From Oscillospiraceae bacterium (GTDB taxonomy: Bacteria; Bacillota; Clostridia; Oscillospirales; Oscillospiraceae), in contig JAAWPV010000002.1 of the NCBI GenBank assembly GCA_022800215.1, positions 55,191 to 119,190 on the forward strand: 64,000 nt of DNA. The letters are read 5' to 3'. How positions within the stretch are numbered: the stretch's first letter is position 1; each line of letters begins with the position of its first letter. Positions 56,093 to 64,000 of the stretch are shown here, piece after piece. A program made the position numbers and the translations under genes. The notes under the pieces were generated by a model. It ran no database searches, was not told the origin of the DNA, and worked only from the letters and a program-made list of their open reading frames with translations.

Positions 56093-56851
56093 ATGGAGAC
56101 ACAGTATTATAAAGTGTACAGCCCTGCCCTGGGCCGGGACATGGAGTGCAAGCGCTACGGCCACGCCGGCCGGCCGGTGCTCTACATCCCCTGTCAGAAC
56201 GGCCGCTTTTTCGACTTTGAGGATTTCCACATGGCGGACGCCCTGGCCCCCTGGATCGAGTCGGGGCAGATGATGCTCTTTTCCATCGACACCATGGACG
56301 CCGAAAGCTGGTCGGACAAGGGGGGCGACCCATATTGGCGCATCCGCCGGTATGAGCAGTGGATCGACTACATCACCCGGGAGATGGTGCCCTTCATCCG
56401 GGCGGAGGCCAATGGACACAACGGCTGGGAGGGGTATCCCGGCATCATCGCCTTCGGCTGCAGCCTGGGGGCTACCCACGCCGCAAACCTCTATCTCCGC
56501 TTTCCTGACCTCTTTGACGGTCTGCTGGCCCTCAGCGGGGTCTATACGGTGGACTTCGGTTTTGACGGCTACATGGACGAGGCGGCCTACCGAAATTCCC
56601 CCGTCCATTATCTGGCGGACATGCCGGCGGACCATCCTTTCATCGGACAGTACAACGCCCACCGGGGAGTCATCTGCGTGGGACAGGGGGACTGGGAGCT
56701 CCCCGAGACCACCTTCCGTATGGCGGAGATCTGCCGGGAGAAGGGCATCGGGCTCTGGGTGGATATCTGGGGCTATGACGTGAAGCATGACTGGGACTGG
56801 TGGTACAAGCAGGCGGCCTACTTTGTGCCCTATCTGTTGGGGCAATGCTGA
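56093..56851 (+). CDS. Esterase family alpha/beta hydrolase
   Basis: RPVLYIPCQNGRFFDFEDFHMADALAPWIESGQMMLFSIDTMDAESWSDKGG...IIAFGCSLGATHAANLYLRFPDLFDGLLALSGVY. Confidence 0.85.
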   Translation: METQYYKVYSPALGRDMECKRYGHAGRPVLYIPCQNGRFFDFEDFHMADALAPWIESGQMMLFSIDTMDAESWSDKGGDPYWRIRRYEQWIDYITREMVPFIRAEANGHNGWEGYPGIIAFGCSLGATHAANLYLRFPDLFDGLLALSGVYTVDFGFDGYMDEAAYRNSPVHYLADMPADHPFIGQYNAHRGVICVGQGDWELPETTFRMAEICREKGIGLWVDIWGYDVKHDWDWWYKQAAYFVPYLLGQC

Positions 56852-56870
56852 CAGAGAAAGAAGCGGTAAA

Positions 56871-58067
56871 ATGAAAAACGTGGTTTTTATTTCCCCCAAT
56901 TTTCCCACCAATTACTGGCAGTTCTGCCGGGAATTGAAAAACAACGGCATGAACGTGCTGGGCATTGGGGACGCCCCCTATGATAAGCTGATGCCTGAGC
57001 TGCGGGACAGCCTCACCGAGTACTACAAGGTGGACACCCTGGAGGACTACGACCAGGTTTACCGGGCGGTGGGTTACTTTATTTTCCGCTACGGCCGCAT
57101 CGACTGGCTGGAGTCCAACAACGAGTACTGGCTGGAGCGGGACGCCCGGCTGCGCACCGATTTCCATATCACTTCCGGCTTCCAGACGGAGGACATGCCC
57201 CGGATCAAGTACAAGTCCCGGATGAAGGAGTATTATGAGAAGGTGGGCATCCCCACCGCCCGGTATCACCTGGTGGACGACGAGGCGGGCTGCAAGGCCT
57301 TTATCAAGGAGGTGGGCTTCCCCGTGGTGGTGAAGCCGGACAACGGGGTGGGCGCCTCCCATACATACAAGCTCTCCAGCGACGGGGAGCTGAAGGATTT
57401 TCTGGAAAACAAGCGGGAGCTGGAGATATCCTACATTATGGAGGAATTCGTCCACGCCGAGGTGAACTCCTACGACGCCATCATCGACTCCCGGGGGGAG
57501 CCCATGTTCGAGACGGGCAACGTGACCCCCATGTCCATCATGGATATCGTCAACGAGGAGGATAACTCCATCTACTACATCGTCAAGGACCTGCCCGCCG
57601 ATACCCGGAAGGCAGGCCGGGCTGCGGTGAAGAGTTTTGGGGTAAAGAGCCGCTTCGTCCATTTTGAGTTCTTCCGCCTGACCCAAGACCAGGAGGGCAT
57701 GGGCAAGAAGGGGGATGTGGTGGCCCTGGAGGTCAATATGCGCCCTTGCGGCGGGTTCAGCCCCGACATGATGAACTTTGCCAACGCCACCAATGTGTAT
57801 AAGATCTGGGCGGATATGATCGCCTTTGACTGCTCCACTATGCCTGATGGGGAGCACGCCTACTGCGCCTATGCCGGCCGCCGGGATGGGAAGGACTTTG
57901 TCCTGTCTCACAAGGAATTGCTGGAGAAGTACGCCGGCCAGCTCCGGATGGTGGAGCGGATCCCCGACGCCCTGGCGGGGGCCATGGCCAACCAGATGTA
58001 TGTGGCGGTCTTCCCCACCAAGAAGGCCATGGACCAATTCTATAAGGACGTTTTGAAGTGCCGCTGA
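56871..58067 (+). CDS. ATP-grasp domain protein (carboxylate-amine ligase-like)
   Basis: MKNVVFISPNFPTNYWQFCRELKNNGMNVLGIGDAPYDKLMPEL...VGFPVVVKPDNGVGASHTYKLSSDGELKDF...VALEVNMRPCGGFSPDMMNFANATNVY. Confidence 0.9.
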   Translation: MKNVVFISPNFPTNYWQFCRELKNNGMNVLGIGDAPYDKLMPELRDSLTEYYKVDTLEDYDQVYRAVGYFIFRYGRIDWLESNNEYWLERDARLRTDFHITSGFQTEDMPRIKYKSRMKEYYEKVGIPTARYHLVDDEAGCKAFIKEVGFPVVVKPDNGVGASHTYKLSSDGELKDFLENKRELEISYIMEEFVHAEVNSYDAIIDSRGEPMFETGNVTPMSIMDIVNEEDNSIYYIVKDLPADTRKAGRAAVKSFGVKSRFVHFEFFRLTQDQEGMGKKGDVVALEVNMRPCGGFSPDMMNFANATNVYKIWADMIAFDCSTMPDGEHAYCAYAGRRDGKDFVLSHKELLEKYAGQLRMVERIPDALAGAMANQMYVAVFPTKKAMDQFYKDVLKCR

Positions 58068-58106
58068 AAAAAGAGGGCCGAGGTAGTAACCTCGGCCCTC
58101 TTTTTT
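58067..58106. terminator. Bidirectional rho-independent terminator
   Basis: AAAAAAGAGGGCCGAGGT-AGTA-ACCTCGGCCCTCTTTTTT. Confidence 0.92.
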
Positions 58107-58113
58107 CCTTATA

Positions 58114-59607
58114 TTACAGCACGATCTTTTTCCATTTTCCGGTGCCGTAGCGAAGCCGGACCAGGGTAGTGCGGGTGATCTGGTCCATGGCGATGGCATA
58201 CCAGGCGCCCATCAATCCCAGGTCAAGCATATTGATGGTGACATAGGCGATGAGGGGACGCATGATAAGCACACCCATCATGGTGATCACAGCAGTCACC
58301 TTTGTGTCGCCTGCGCCCCGAAGGGAGCCGGACAGTATGAACTGGGGTGTCTGGATGGGCTGCATGATACCCAACAAGATCATCACGGGGACAGAGGCTT
58401 CCAAAACGGCAGATGTATCGCTGTACAAAGCTACCACATATTTGCCGAAGAAGGCAAAGAAGAGTCCCAATGCAAGGGAGATCCACATGCCCAACCGGCT
58501 GCATCGCCGGGAATAATGTTCGGCCATGTCAGGACGGCGTTTGCCCAGGGATTGGCCCACCAGGCTGGTGGAGCTGACGGCCATGGCCTGGCCCAGATTG
58601 AAGGTGAGGGACTGAATGTTCATACAGACCTGATGGGTGGTGAAGGAAATATCACCCAGGGAGGCCACCTGACGGGAGAAGAGGATGATGCCCACCCGCA
58701 TGACGAACTGCTCCGCCAGGGAGGGGATACCCACCTTGACGATCCGGCCGATGATGACCTTGTCCAGCTTGAAGCCACGGAAAAAGTCGGTGAGGAGGAC
58801 CTTAAAATAGTATTTGCCGGTGCCTACGGCCCAGAGGGCGATGAGCAGGGCCACGGTCTGGCCGATAACGGTGGCGATGGAGGCACCCACCACGCCCATG
58901 GCGGGGAAGCCGAAGTGCCCGTTGATCAGCAGGTAGTTGCCGCAGACATTGATCAGGTTTGCGGTCAGGTTATAGACCATAGGCAGCTTGGAGTTGCCAG
59001 AGCCCCGAAGGGCGGCGGTGAAGGTGGTGGTGATGCCCATGGTGAGGAAGCCCGCCATCTGGATCTTCAGATAGGAGGTGCTCATAGCCAGAATGTTGTC
59101 ATTGAGGCCGGAGTTTGCCATGAACCGCACCAGTGGTTCTGCAAAGGCAAAACCCACCACCGAGCCGAAAATACAGACGGCCAGCGAGATGACAAGACCC
59201 TGCCGGAGGGTATCATTGGCTTTTTCGTGATCCCCTTCGCCCCGGGCCCGGGCCACGGCGGCAGTAACGCCCACGTTGAGGGCGATCAAGAGGGAGAGAA
59301 AAATAAATTTGGGCTGGTTGGAAAGGCTCACCGCCGAGATGGCATCGTCGCCATAAAGGGGGATGGAGCCCACCATGATCATGTCGGCCATGGACACCAG
59401 GCTGGTGAGCAGCAGCTCCACCAGGGAGGGCCAGGCAATACGCATTACATCCCGGTACAGTACCGAATCCCGGCAGCCCTCGGGAAGAATCTTGCGCTCT
59501 TTGCGGCTTTTCTTTTCCTCAGCCTGGATGAATGCCTCATCCCCCTTGGGAAGCTCGTCCAGGTAGGTCTTTACCATCTTTCTTTCTTGACTTCCAGTTT
59601 TACTCAT
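58114..59607 (-). CDS. MATE family efflux transporter
   Basis: 497 aa; MRIAWPSLVELLLTSLVSMADMIMVGSIPLYGDDAISAVSLSNQPKFIFLSLLIALNVGVTAAVARARGEGDHEKA. Confidence 0.93.
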   Translation of the reverse strand: MSKTGSQERKMVKTYLDELPKGDEAFIQAEEKKSRKERKILPEGCRDSVLYRDVMRIAWPSLVELLLTSLVSMADMIMVGSIPLYGDDAISAVSLSNQPKFIFLSLLIALNVGVTAAVARARGEGDHEKANDTLRQGLVISLAVCIFGSVVGFAFAEPLVRFMANSGLNDNILAMSTSYLKIQMAGFLTMGITTTFTAALRGSGNSKLPMVYNLTANLINVCGNYLLINGHFGFPAMGVVGASIATVIGQTVALLIALWAVGTGKYYFKVLLTDFFRGFKLDKVIIGRIVKVGIPSLAEQFVMRVGIILFSRQVASLGDISFTTHQVCMNIQSLTFNLGQAMAVSSTSLVGQSLGKRRPDMAEHYSRRCSRLGMWISLALGLFFAFFGKYVVALYSDTSAVLEASVPVMILLGIMQPIQTPQFILSGSLRGAGDTKVTAVITMMGVLIMRPLIAYVTINMLDLGLMGAWYAIAMDQITRTTLVRLRYGTGKWKKIVL

Positions 59608-59777
59608 TCTTCTTCGTTACCTTTCTGCTCTGTTTCGTCATTCGTTTTCTTCATCTATTCTCACTTCATCACTGCGGGGAAAAACGTCTCCTTCCCTTTG
59701 TAAATAGATGTAACGTCAACCATTATACACCTTTGCCGGCGGCAATGCAAGTGGCCGGGAAAAGAAAGTTAGCCGCC

Positions 59778-62276
59778 TTACAAATACCGGCCTGTGAGGC
59801 TGTCCTTGCAGGCCCGAACCGACTTTACTGTCCCGGCGGCCACCACCCGGCCGCCCTGGTCCCCGCCGCCGGGGCCCATGTCGATGATATAGTCGGCGTT
59901 GCGGATCACGTCTAGATCGTGCTCAATGACGATGACGGTGGCGCCGCTGTCCATGAGGGTCTGGAAGACTTCCAGCAGGGTGCGCACATCCAGGGGGTGA
60001 AGCCCGATGGTGGGCTCGTCAAAGATGAACACGGAATCCGATTGGGCCCTGCCCATCTCGCTGGCCAGCTTGAGCCGCTGGGCCTCTCCGCCGGAGAGGC
60101 TGGGAGTCTCCTCTCCTAAGGTCAGGTAGCCCAGCCCCAGGTCCTTCAGCACCTGGAGCCGCTGACGGACCAGCTTCAGATCTTCACAGGCGGTAAGGGC
60201 GGTATTTACATCCAGGTCCATGAGCTGGGGAAGGGAGTATGCCTCGCCCGCCTTGCTCCGGTATTTGATCCGCCGGGCCTCCTTGCCGTAGCGGGAGCCC
60301 TGGCAGTCGGGGCAGGGGATCTCGATGTCGGGGAGGAACTGCACGTCCAGGCTGATGGTGCCCGTGCCATCGCAGACGGGACAGCGGAGGGAGCCGGTGT
60401 TGTAGGAGAAGTCTCCGGCCTTATAGCCCAGCTCCTTGGCGCCGGCCGAGCGGGCAAAGGCCTTCCGCAGCTCGTCGTGGATGTTGGCGTAGGTGGCCAC
60501 GGTGGAGCGGACATTGATGCCGATGGGGGTGGCGTCGATGAGCTTCACCTGCCGGATGCCGGGGGCGTCCACCGCCCGGACGTGGCCGGGCAGAGGCCGT
60601 CCGGCTATGGCGGCTTCCAGGCCGGGGACCAGGCTCTCCAGCACCAGGGTGGTCTTGCCCGAACCCGAGACCCCGGTGACCACCGTGAGCCGGCCCTTGG
60701 GGATGTCCACCTCCAAAGGCTTCACCGTGTGGATGGCCCCAGTGGAGAGGTGAAGGGTCCCCCCGGCAAAGAGGCTTTCCTCCGGGTGGGTGGCCCGAAT
60801 TCGGGCTTCCGCCTTGCCCGAGAGGAAGGGGCCGATCATGGAGGCAGGGTCAGCCTCGATTGCGGGGATGGTGCCCTGGGCCAGCACATGGCCGCCCCCG
60901 GCCCCCGCCTCGGGACCCATCTCAATGACCCAGTCAGCCTCAGAGAGGATCTGGGGGTCATGGTCCACTAGGATCACCGAGTTGCCGTCGGCAATGAGGT
61001 CGTGCATCACGCCGTTGAGTCCTACAATGTTGGAAGGATGGAGGCCGATGGAGGGCTCGTCCAGCACATAGAGGACCCCGGTGGTCCGGTTTCGGACCGC
61101 CCGGGCAAGCTGCATCCGCTGCCGCTCTCCGGTGGAGAGCGTGGCGGCGGAGCGGTCCAGGGACAGGTAGCCCAAGCCCAGGTCCATAAGCCGCCGGGCG
61201 GCCAGCCGGAAAGAATCGCAGATGCTCTCGGCCATGGGGCGCATCTCCTGGGGGAGGGAGGCGGGAACGCCGTTGACCCACGCCAGCAGCTCGGTAAGGG
61301 GTATGGTGCAGGCCTCAGCTAAGGAGAGCCCCCGGAGCCGGGGAGCCCGGGCGGCCTCAGAGAGCCGGGTGCCGCCGCAGTCAGGGCACACATCCTGCTT
61401 CAAAAACTTCTCCACCCGTTTCATGCCCTTCTCGTCCTTTACCTTGGCGAGGGCGTTTTCCACGGTGTAGATGGCGTTATAGTAGGTAAAGTCGATCTCG
61501 GCCACCTCTTCGGTGGTCTTGGCCTTGAAAAGGATATGCTTTTTCTCTGCCGGGCCGTGGTAGACAATATCCTTCTCCTCCGGGGTCAACTGGGAGAAGG
61601 GGATATCGGTGCGGACGCCCATAGCCCGGCATACGTCGGTCATGAGAGCCCACATAAGGGTCCGCCAGGGAGCCACCGCCCCCTGGTCGATGGAAAGGCT
61701 TTCGTCGGGCACCAGGGAGGCAAGGTCCACCGTCCGCACGGTGCCGGTTCCTCCGCAGGTAGGGCAGGCCCCCTGACTGTTGAAGGCCAGCTCCTCGGCG
61801 GAGGGGGCGAAAAACCGCTCCCCGCACTCTGGGCAGACAAGCTCCTGCCCCGCCGCCACGGCGAAGGAAGGGGGGACGTAATGCCCGTTGGGGCAGCGGT
61901 GGCTTGCCAACCGGGAAAACATGAGCCGCAGGCTGCTCAAAAGCTCCGTTCCCGTGCCGAAGGTGCTGCGGATGCCGGGGACGCCGGGCCGCTGGTGGAG
62001 GGCCAGGGAGGCGGGGACATACAGGACCTCGTCCACCTGGGCCTTCTCCGCCTGGGTCATCCGCCGCCGGGTGTAGGTGGACAGGGAGTCCAGATACCGC
62101 CGTGAGCCCTCGGCATAGAGGACCCCCAGGGCCAGGGAGGATTTGCCTGAGCCGGACACCCCCGCGATGGCCACGATCTGGTTGAGGGGCACATCCACAT
62201 CCACGTTTTTCAGATTGTGGACCCGGGCGCCCCGAACCTCAATGTGGTCGGGCGCATGAGAGAATTCCTGCTTCAT
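59778..62276 (-). CDS. UvrA-like excinuclease ATPase, shortened (UvrA2-like)
   Basis: From MKQEFSHAPDHIEVRGARVHNLKNVDVDVPLNQIVAIAGVSGSGKSSLALGVLYAEGSRRYLDSLSTYTRRRM; two ABC signatures (LSTGERQRMQLA, LSGGEAQRLKLA) and CxxC zinc modules; about 832 aa. Confidence 0.92.
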   Translation of the reverse strand: MKQEFSHAPDHIEVRGARVHNLKNVDVDVPLNQIVAIAGVSGSGKSSLALGVLYAEGSRRYLDSLSTYTRRRMTQAEKAQVDEVLYVPASLALHQRPGVPGIRSTFGTGTELLSSLRLMFSRLASHRCPNGHYVPPSFAVAAGQELVCPECGERFFAPSAEELAFNSQGACPTCGGTGTVRTVDLASLVPDESLSIDQGAVAPWRTLMWALMTDVCRAMGVRTDIPFSQLTPEEKDIVYHGPAEKKHILFKAKTTEEVAEIDFTYYNAIYTVENALAKVKDEKGMKRVEKFLKQDVCPDCGGTRLSEAARAPRLRGLSLAEACTIPLTELLAWVNGVPASLPQEMRPMAESICDSFRLAARRLMDLGLGYLSLDRSAATLSTGERQRMQLARAVRNRTTGVLYVLDEPSIGLHPSNIVGLNGVMHDLIADGNSVILVDHDPQILSEADWVIEMGPEAGAGGGHVLAQGTIPAIEADPASMIGPFLSGKAEARIRATHPEESLFAGGTLHLSTGAIHTVKPLEVDIPKGRLTVVTGVSGSGKTTLVLESLVPGLEAAIAGRPLPGHVRAVDAPGIRQVKLIDATPIGINVRSTVATYANIHDELRKAFARSAGAKELGYKAGDFSYNTGSLRCPVCDGTGTISLDVQFLPDIEIPCPDCQGSRYGKEARRIKYRSKAGEAYSLPQLMDLDVNTALTACEDLKLVRQRLQVLKDLGLGYLTLGEETPSLSGGEAQRLKLASEMGRAQSDSVFIFDEPTIGLHPLDVRTLLEVFQTLMDSGATVIVIEHDLDVIRNADYIIDMGPGGGDQGGRVVAAGTVKSVRACKDSLTGRYL

Positions 62277-62346
62277 AGTCTGGAAACTCCTTTCTCTGCT
62301 TCGGGCAAGGCCCGAAAGTTTATACTGCGGTGTTTTTTTGAGTCGG

Positions 62347-62402
62347 TGGTTCTGACCGGATTCGAACCGACGACCCCCACAATGCGAATGTGATGCGCTC
62401 CC
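62347..62402 (-). pseudogene. tRNA 3'-half remnant (anticodon-arm to acceptor 3' strand), no matching 5' half
   Basis: Minus strand ...GGAGCGCATCACATTCGCATTGTGGGGGTC GTCGG TTCGAAT CCGGT CAGAACCA CCGA: T-arm and acceptor-like 3' strand; the expected GGTTCTG 5' strand and D-arm are absent. Confidence 0.65.
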
Positions 62403-62610
62403 GGTTTGTGCAGATAGCAGGCGCTCAAAATCCATACTCCTCCGTATGGGATGTTTGTTTTCTTGTGATACCGTGAATGGAGGCTGTAGATAAGGAAGAG
62501 AAGGTAAGGTCTTGAGCAGGAAAACAGGAGAAAACGCATTGGAAACTTTGGTTGAGAAAATTGCGGTCTCATGCTACAATAATAAAAAATAAAAAAATGG
62601 AGGGAGAAAT

Positions 62611-63540
62611 GTGAAGACAGGGTTTACCCTACGGGAATTGGAGTGCTTTTTGACCATTGCCAAAGAGAAAAATTATACCCGGGCAGCCGAAAAGCTGTAT
62701 ACCAGTCAGCCGGCTCTGAGCCGCACAGTAACCCGAATGGAAGGAGAGATCGGGACCCTGCTGTTTATTCGGAAAAACCGACGTGTGGAGCTGACCCCTG
62801 CCGGAGAGATTCTCCTTCGCCACGCTCAGCGTATCATGCAGGAGTATGAGTGGTTGGGAAAAGAGTTGGAAACACAGTTTTCCGGGCAGGAAAATCCGCT
62901 TCGGATAGCCTATCTGGGAGATGGAATGCTTGCTGTTTTGATGAAACTCATCGCGTCTTTTTGCCGGCGGTATCCTGAGCAGGTCGTCACCTCTGTCCGT
63001 GCCCCGGAGTTGAAGGCGGTTCAGGAGGGGCTGGCGGATGCGGCGCTGTTGTACTTTCCTACGGGGGAGCGACCGGATTGGGCAGAGTCTATGACCTTAT
63101 ATTCTGTTGGGCTGTCGGCCTTTCTTCACAGCGAGCACCAACTGGCAGAGAGGGAGAGCGTTACCCTGGCCGATCTGCGGGGCAGTCAACTGTTGATACC
63201 GACCGGACAGTTTCCGATGTTCCAGCAGGAGTATGAAACAAGTTTTTTTGCCATCTCCCGCATTCTGGAGCATTGTGGAATGGATCCTGCCCGGTTTCAG
63301 AAGGCCGGAAGCTCCCATACTTTCCAAATGAACATCGTCCAAGAAAATATGGTGGGCATTCTGCCGGATCCATCTTGTTGTATTGCGAATAATCTTGTAC
63401 ACTGCGTTCCTATTCTTGACTGCAGGGAGAGTATGGAACTGGCTGTTGTATGGAAAAAAGGGGATAAGAGTCCTCAACTTGGCAGATTGAGGAAACTTTT
63501 GAAGGAACCAGAAGTCGTTGAACAGCTATGGGCTCCCTAA
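62611..63540 (+). CDS. LysR family transcriptional regulator
   Basis: FTLRELECFLTIAKEKNYTRAAEKLYTSQPALSRTVTRMEGEIGTLLFIRKNRRVELTPAGEILL. Confidence 0.95.
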   Translation: MKTGFTLRELECFLTIAKEKNYTRAAEKLYTSQPALSRTVTRMEGEIGTLLFIRKNRRVELTPAGEILLRHAQRIMQEYEWLGKELETQFSGQENPLRIAYLGDGMLAVLMKLIASFCRRYPEQVVTSVRAPELKAVQEGLADAALLYFPTGERPDWAESMTLYSVGLSAFLHSEHQLAERESVTLADLRGSQLLIPTGQFPMFQQEYETSFFAISRILEHCGMDPARFQKAGSSHTFQMNIVQENMVGILPDPSCCIANNLVHCVPILDCRESMELAVVWKKGDKSPQLGRLRKLLKEPEVVEQLWAP

Positions 63541-63570
63541 CCAGATAGCATAGGTATTGTATTTTGAAAG

Positions 63571-63608
63571 GCTATCATATCACTTGTGATATGATAGCTT
63601 GCTTTTTT
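63571..63608 (+). terminator. Rho-independent terminator
   Basis: GCTATCATATCAC-TT-GTGATATGATAGC followed by TTGCTTTTTT. Confidence 0.85.
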
Positions 63609-63728
63609 AATCGTTTTGGCATTTCCAATTTGAAATGGGGTTTGCTATAATTTTCTACAAGAAACCTCTTTATGCCTTAGCGCTGAAGGCATTTAAGGGG
63701 AGAAAAAGAACAGAAAGGAATCAGTGTT

Positions 63729-64000
63729 ATGAAGAAAAAAGTGATTGCGTTTGCCCTTGCTGCCGCCACAGCTTTGAGCCTGGCAGCGTGCGACGGCACG
63801 GCCGAAAGCACACCTCCAGCTGAGAACACTCCTGAGGCGGTCGGGAAGATCACCTATGCCGATACCATTGCCTGGGATGGCGAGTATGATGTGGTCGTAG
63901 TAGGCTTTGGCGGCGCCGGTTCCGTGGCCTCCATCACTGCTGCTGACGTGGGGGCTTCCGTCCTTCTTACCGAGAAGGCCCCGGAGGGCCATGAGGGAGG
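63729..64000 (+). CDS. Exported lipoprotein FAD-binding (fumarate reductase-like) flavoprotein, partial at right edge
   Basis: MKKKVIAFALAAATALSLAACDGTAESTPPAENTPEAVGKITYADTIAWDGEYDVVVVGFGGAGSVASITAADVGASVLLTEKAPEGHEG: lipobox then FAD-binding GxGGAG motif. Confidence 0.88.
   Translation, partial: MKKKVIAFALAAATALSLAACDGTAESTPPAENTPEAVGKITYADTIAWDGEYDVVVVGFGGAGSVASITAADVGASVLLTEKAPEGHEG

Noticed and set aside
56670-58199. 509-aa minus ORF opposite the ATP-grasp gene
   Set aside because: Shadow ORF, no protein-like motif; crosses a bidirectional terminator.
1-64000. CRISPR array, rRNA operon, prophage, transposase/IS element
   Set aside because: No periodic repeat-spacer pattern, rRNA sequence, phage structural genes or transposase signatures seen on either strand.

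Overview
This 64 kb window looks like a chromosomal segment of a fairly high-GC, Gram-positive anaerobe; gene content suggests a gut Oscillospiraceae/Clostridia-type genome (inference). Most of it is ordinary housekeeping sequence: smc-ftsY, rph-rdgB-yhbY-nadD/yqeK-LCP-rsfS, rpsU, leuS, gltX, trpS, and wecA/mnaA-type genes, plus transporters, acetyltransferases and small regulators. I saw no rRNA, complete tRNA, CRISPR array, transposase, integrase or phage module. The parts most worth a second look are: (1) a 120-bp element at ~54478-54610 with five consecutive short perfect hairpins flanked by an exact 13-bp direct repeat (TATGTTATAATAG) that carries an extended -10 promoter, directly in front of an orphan 142-aa gene; (2) a compact pilus/pseudopilus-like operon (50554-54379) with one PilC/GspF protein, four membrane-anchored small proteins without canonical prepilin sites, and a PilT-class ATPase but no PilB; (3) an adjacent signalling operon (hybrid histidine kinase, Hpt, REC-HD-GYP-GGDEF, BTAD/SARP-like regulator); (4) a trio of small uncharacterised proteins (37413-38423); (5) two exported flavoprotein reductases, each next to its own regulator; (6) an esterase-esterase-ATP-grasp cluster; (7) a tRNA 3'-half remnant resembling an attachment-site scar; and (8) a structured or degenerate ~290-bp region upstream of leuS. 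All calls come from reading the sequence and the supplied ORF translations; no database search was run.
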